Assembly (NCBI GenBank): GCA_947495165.1
Contig: CANLXM010000003.1
Span: 656,041 to 720,040 of the forward strand
Direction: 5' to 3'
DNA: 64,000 nucleotides
Origin: an uncultured Cellulomonadaceae bacterium
GTDB lineage: Bacteria; Actinomycetota; Actinomycetes; Actinomycetales; Cellulomonadaceae
Positions 63,606 through 64,000 of the stretch are shown one piece after another. The position numbers and the translations under genes were made by a program. Within the stretch, counting starts at the first letter, position 1. Every line of letters starts with the position of its first letter. The notes under the pieces were generated by a model. The model saw only the letters and a list, made by a program, of their open reading frames with translations, did not search any database and had not been told where the DNA came from.

Positions 63606-64000
63606 CCGCGCCCGACGACGGCGAGAACGCCCTGCGCCACGAACAGCCGATCGCCGCGCCGGCGTCGGTTGTGTGGACGAGCCTGACGACCGAGCGCGCG
63701 GCGTGGTGGAGCGGGATGTCGTTCGACGCCGAGCCCGGCGCCGAGGTCGTCGAGCGCTGGTCCGAGGGCGACACCGAGCATGTCGCCACGGGCACGGTCC
63801 TGAGCGTCGAGCCGAAGCGTGCGCTCGCGTTCGAGTGGACCGAGCCGGGCTGGCTGGTCTCGTTGCAGGTCCAGATCACTCTGCACGACGACGGACCCGA
63901 CACCCGACTCGAGCTGACCGAGGAGGGATTCGCCGCGCTCGTGGGCGGCGCTGACATCCGCGCCGCCCACGCCGAGGGCTGGGAGATGCTGCTGTCGCAG
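63602..64000 (+). CDS. SRPBCC/AHSA1-like protein, 3' end outside the window
   Basis: The visible 133 residues begin with a GTG that overlaps the preceding stop as GTGA. IAAPASVVWTSLTTERAAWW, the START-like strand GTVLSVEPKRALAFEWTEPG and the final helix with HAEGWEMLL are typical of AHSA1/SRPBCC ligand-binding proteins. Ligand is unknown. The gene continues past 64000. Confidence 0.85.
   Translation, partial: MTAPDDGENALRHEQPIAAPASVVWTSLTTERAAWWSGMSFDAEPGAEVVERWSEGDTEHVATGTVLSVEPKRALAFEWTEPGWLVSLQVQITLHDDGPDTRLELTEEGFAALVGGADIRAAHAEGWEMLLSQ

Overview
The window reads as chromosomal DNA of a high-GC Gram-positive actinobacterium, most likely a Micrococcales member close to the Cellulomonas group. 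This is an inference. It rests on very high GC, frequent GTG starts with 4-base GTGA/ATGA gene overlaps, a complete Pup-proteasome cluster (mpa, dop, pup, prcB, prcA, pafA), the mycothiol enzyme MshC, an F420-type LLM oxidoreductase, an ImuA'/ImuB/DnaE2 mutasome, and an anaerobic class III ribonucleotide reductase, which suggests a facultative anaerobe. Nearly all of the window is ordinary core genome; no IS element, prophage or CRISPR array was seen.

Layout. (1) 1-15.2 kb, minus strand: hisI, then a trp cluster (trpE, a Trp-associated membrane protein, three small membrane proteins, trpC, trpB, trpA), lgt, gltB, gltD, pyk (cut by the window edge). (2) 15.3-18.9 kb: a heterodimeric ABC exporter with one degenerate ATP site. 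(3) 19-20.4 kb: a TIGR03085 protein convergent with hisF. (4) 20.4-30.0 kb, minus strand: a long proteasome run in the order M50 protease, trmI, mpa, dop, pup, prcB, prcA, pafA, FKBP lipoprotein, hisF, mostly with overlapping ends. (5) 30-37.6 kb: short, mostly singly transcribed genes (RecB-like nuclease, HAD, PAC2, LLM, mshC, uppP, aldo/keto reductase, acidic protein, DUF5703), many with a -10 box 6-7 bases before the start codon, as expected for leaderless mRNAs. (6) 37.7-45.0 kb: M20 and M3 peptidases, a GAF/PP2C phosphatase, alanine dehydrogenase, a fructosamine-kinase-like protein. (7) 45-49.3 kb: a poorly characterised block with an LRV-like protein, a YwqG-like protein, two paralogous lipoproteins and an internally duplicated protein. 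(8) 49.3-52.3 kb: nrdD-nrdG behind two candidate NrdR boxes, closed by a hairpin. (9) 52.3-60.4 kb: tRNA-Leu(GAG), a secreted protein, a DapA-family protein, and imuA'-imuB-dnaE2 behind a perfect LexA box. (10) 60.5-64 kb: a DoxX-like protein, ArsR-SulP behind a perfect dyad operator, a YbhB protein and a truncated SRPBCC gene.

The most unusual signals are non-coding. A 64-bp imperfect palindrome occurs twice (24469-24532 and 37595-37658) with 24-base arms and a 16-base loop each time. The second copy lies between convergent genes and is flanked by G-quadruplex-forming tracts on opposite strands, so that each converging transcript would read hairpin then G4. Regulatory sites that can be read directly include the LexA box, paired NrdR boxes, the ArsR dyad, and GC hairpins after several operons.
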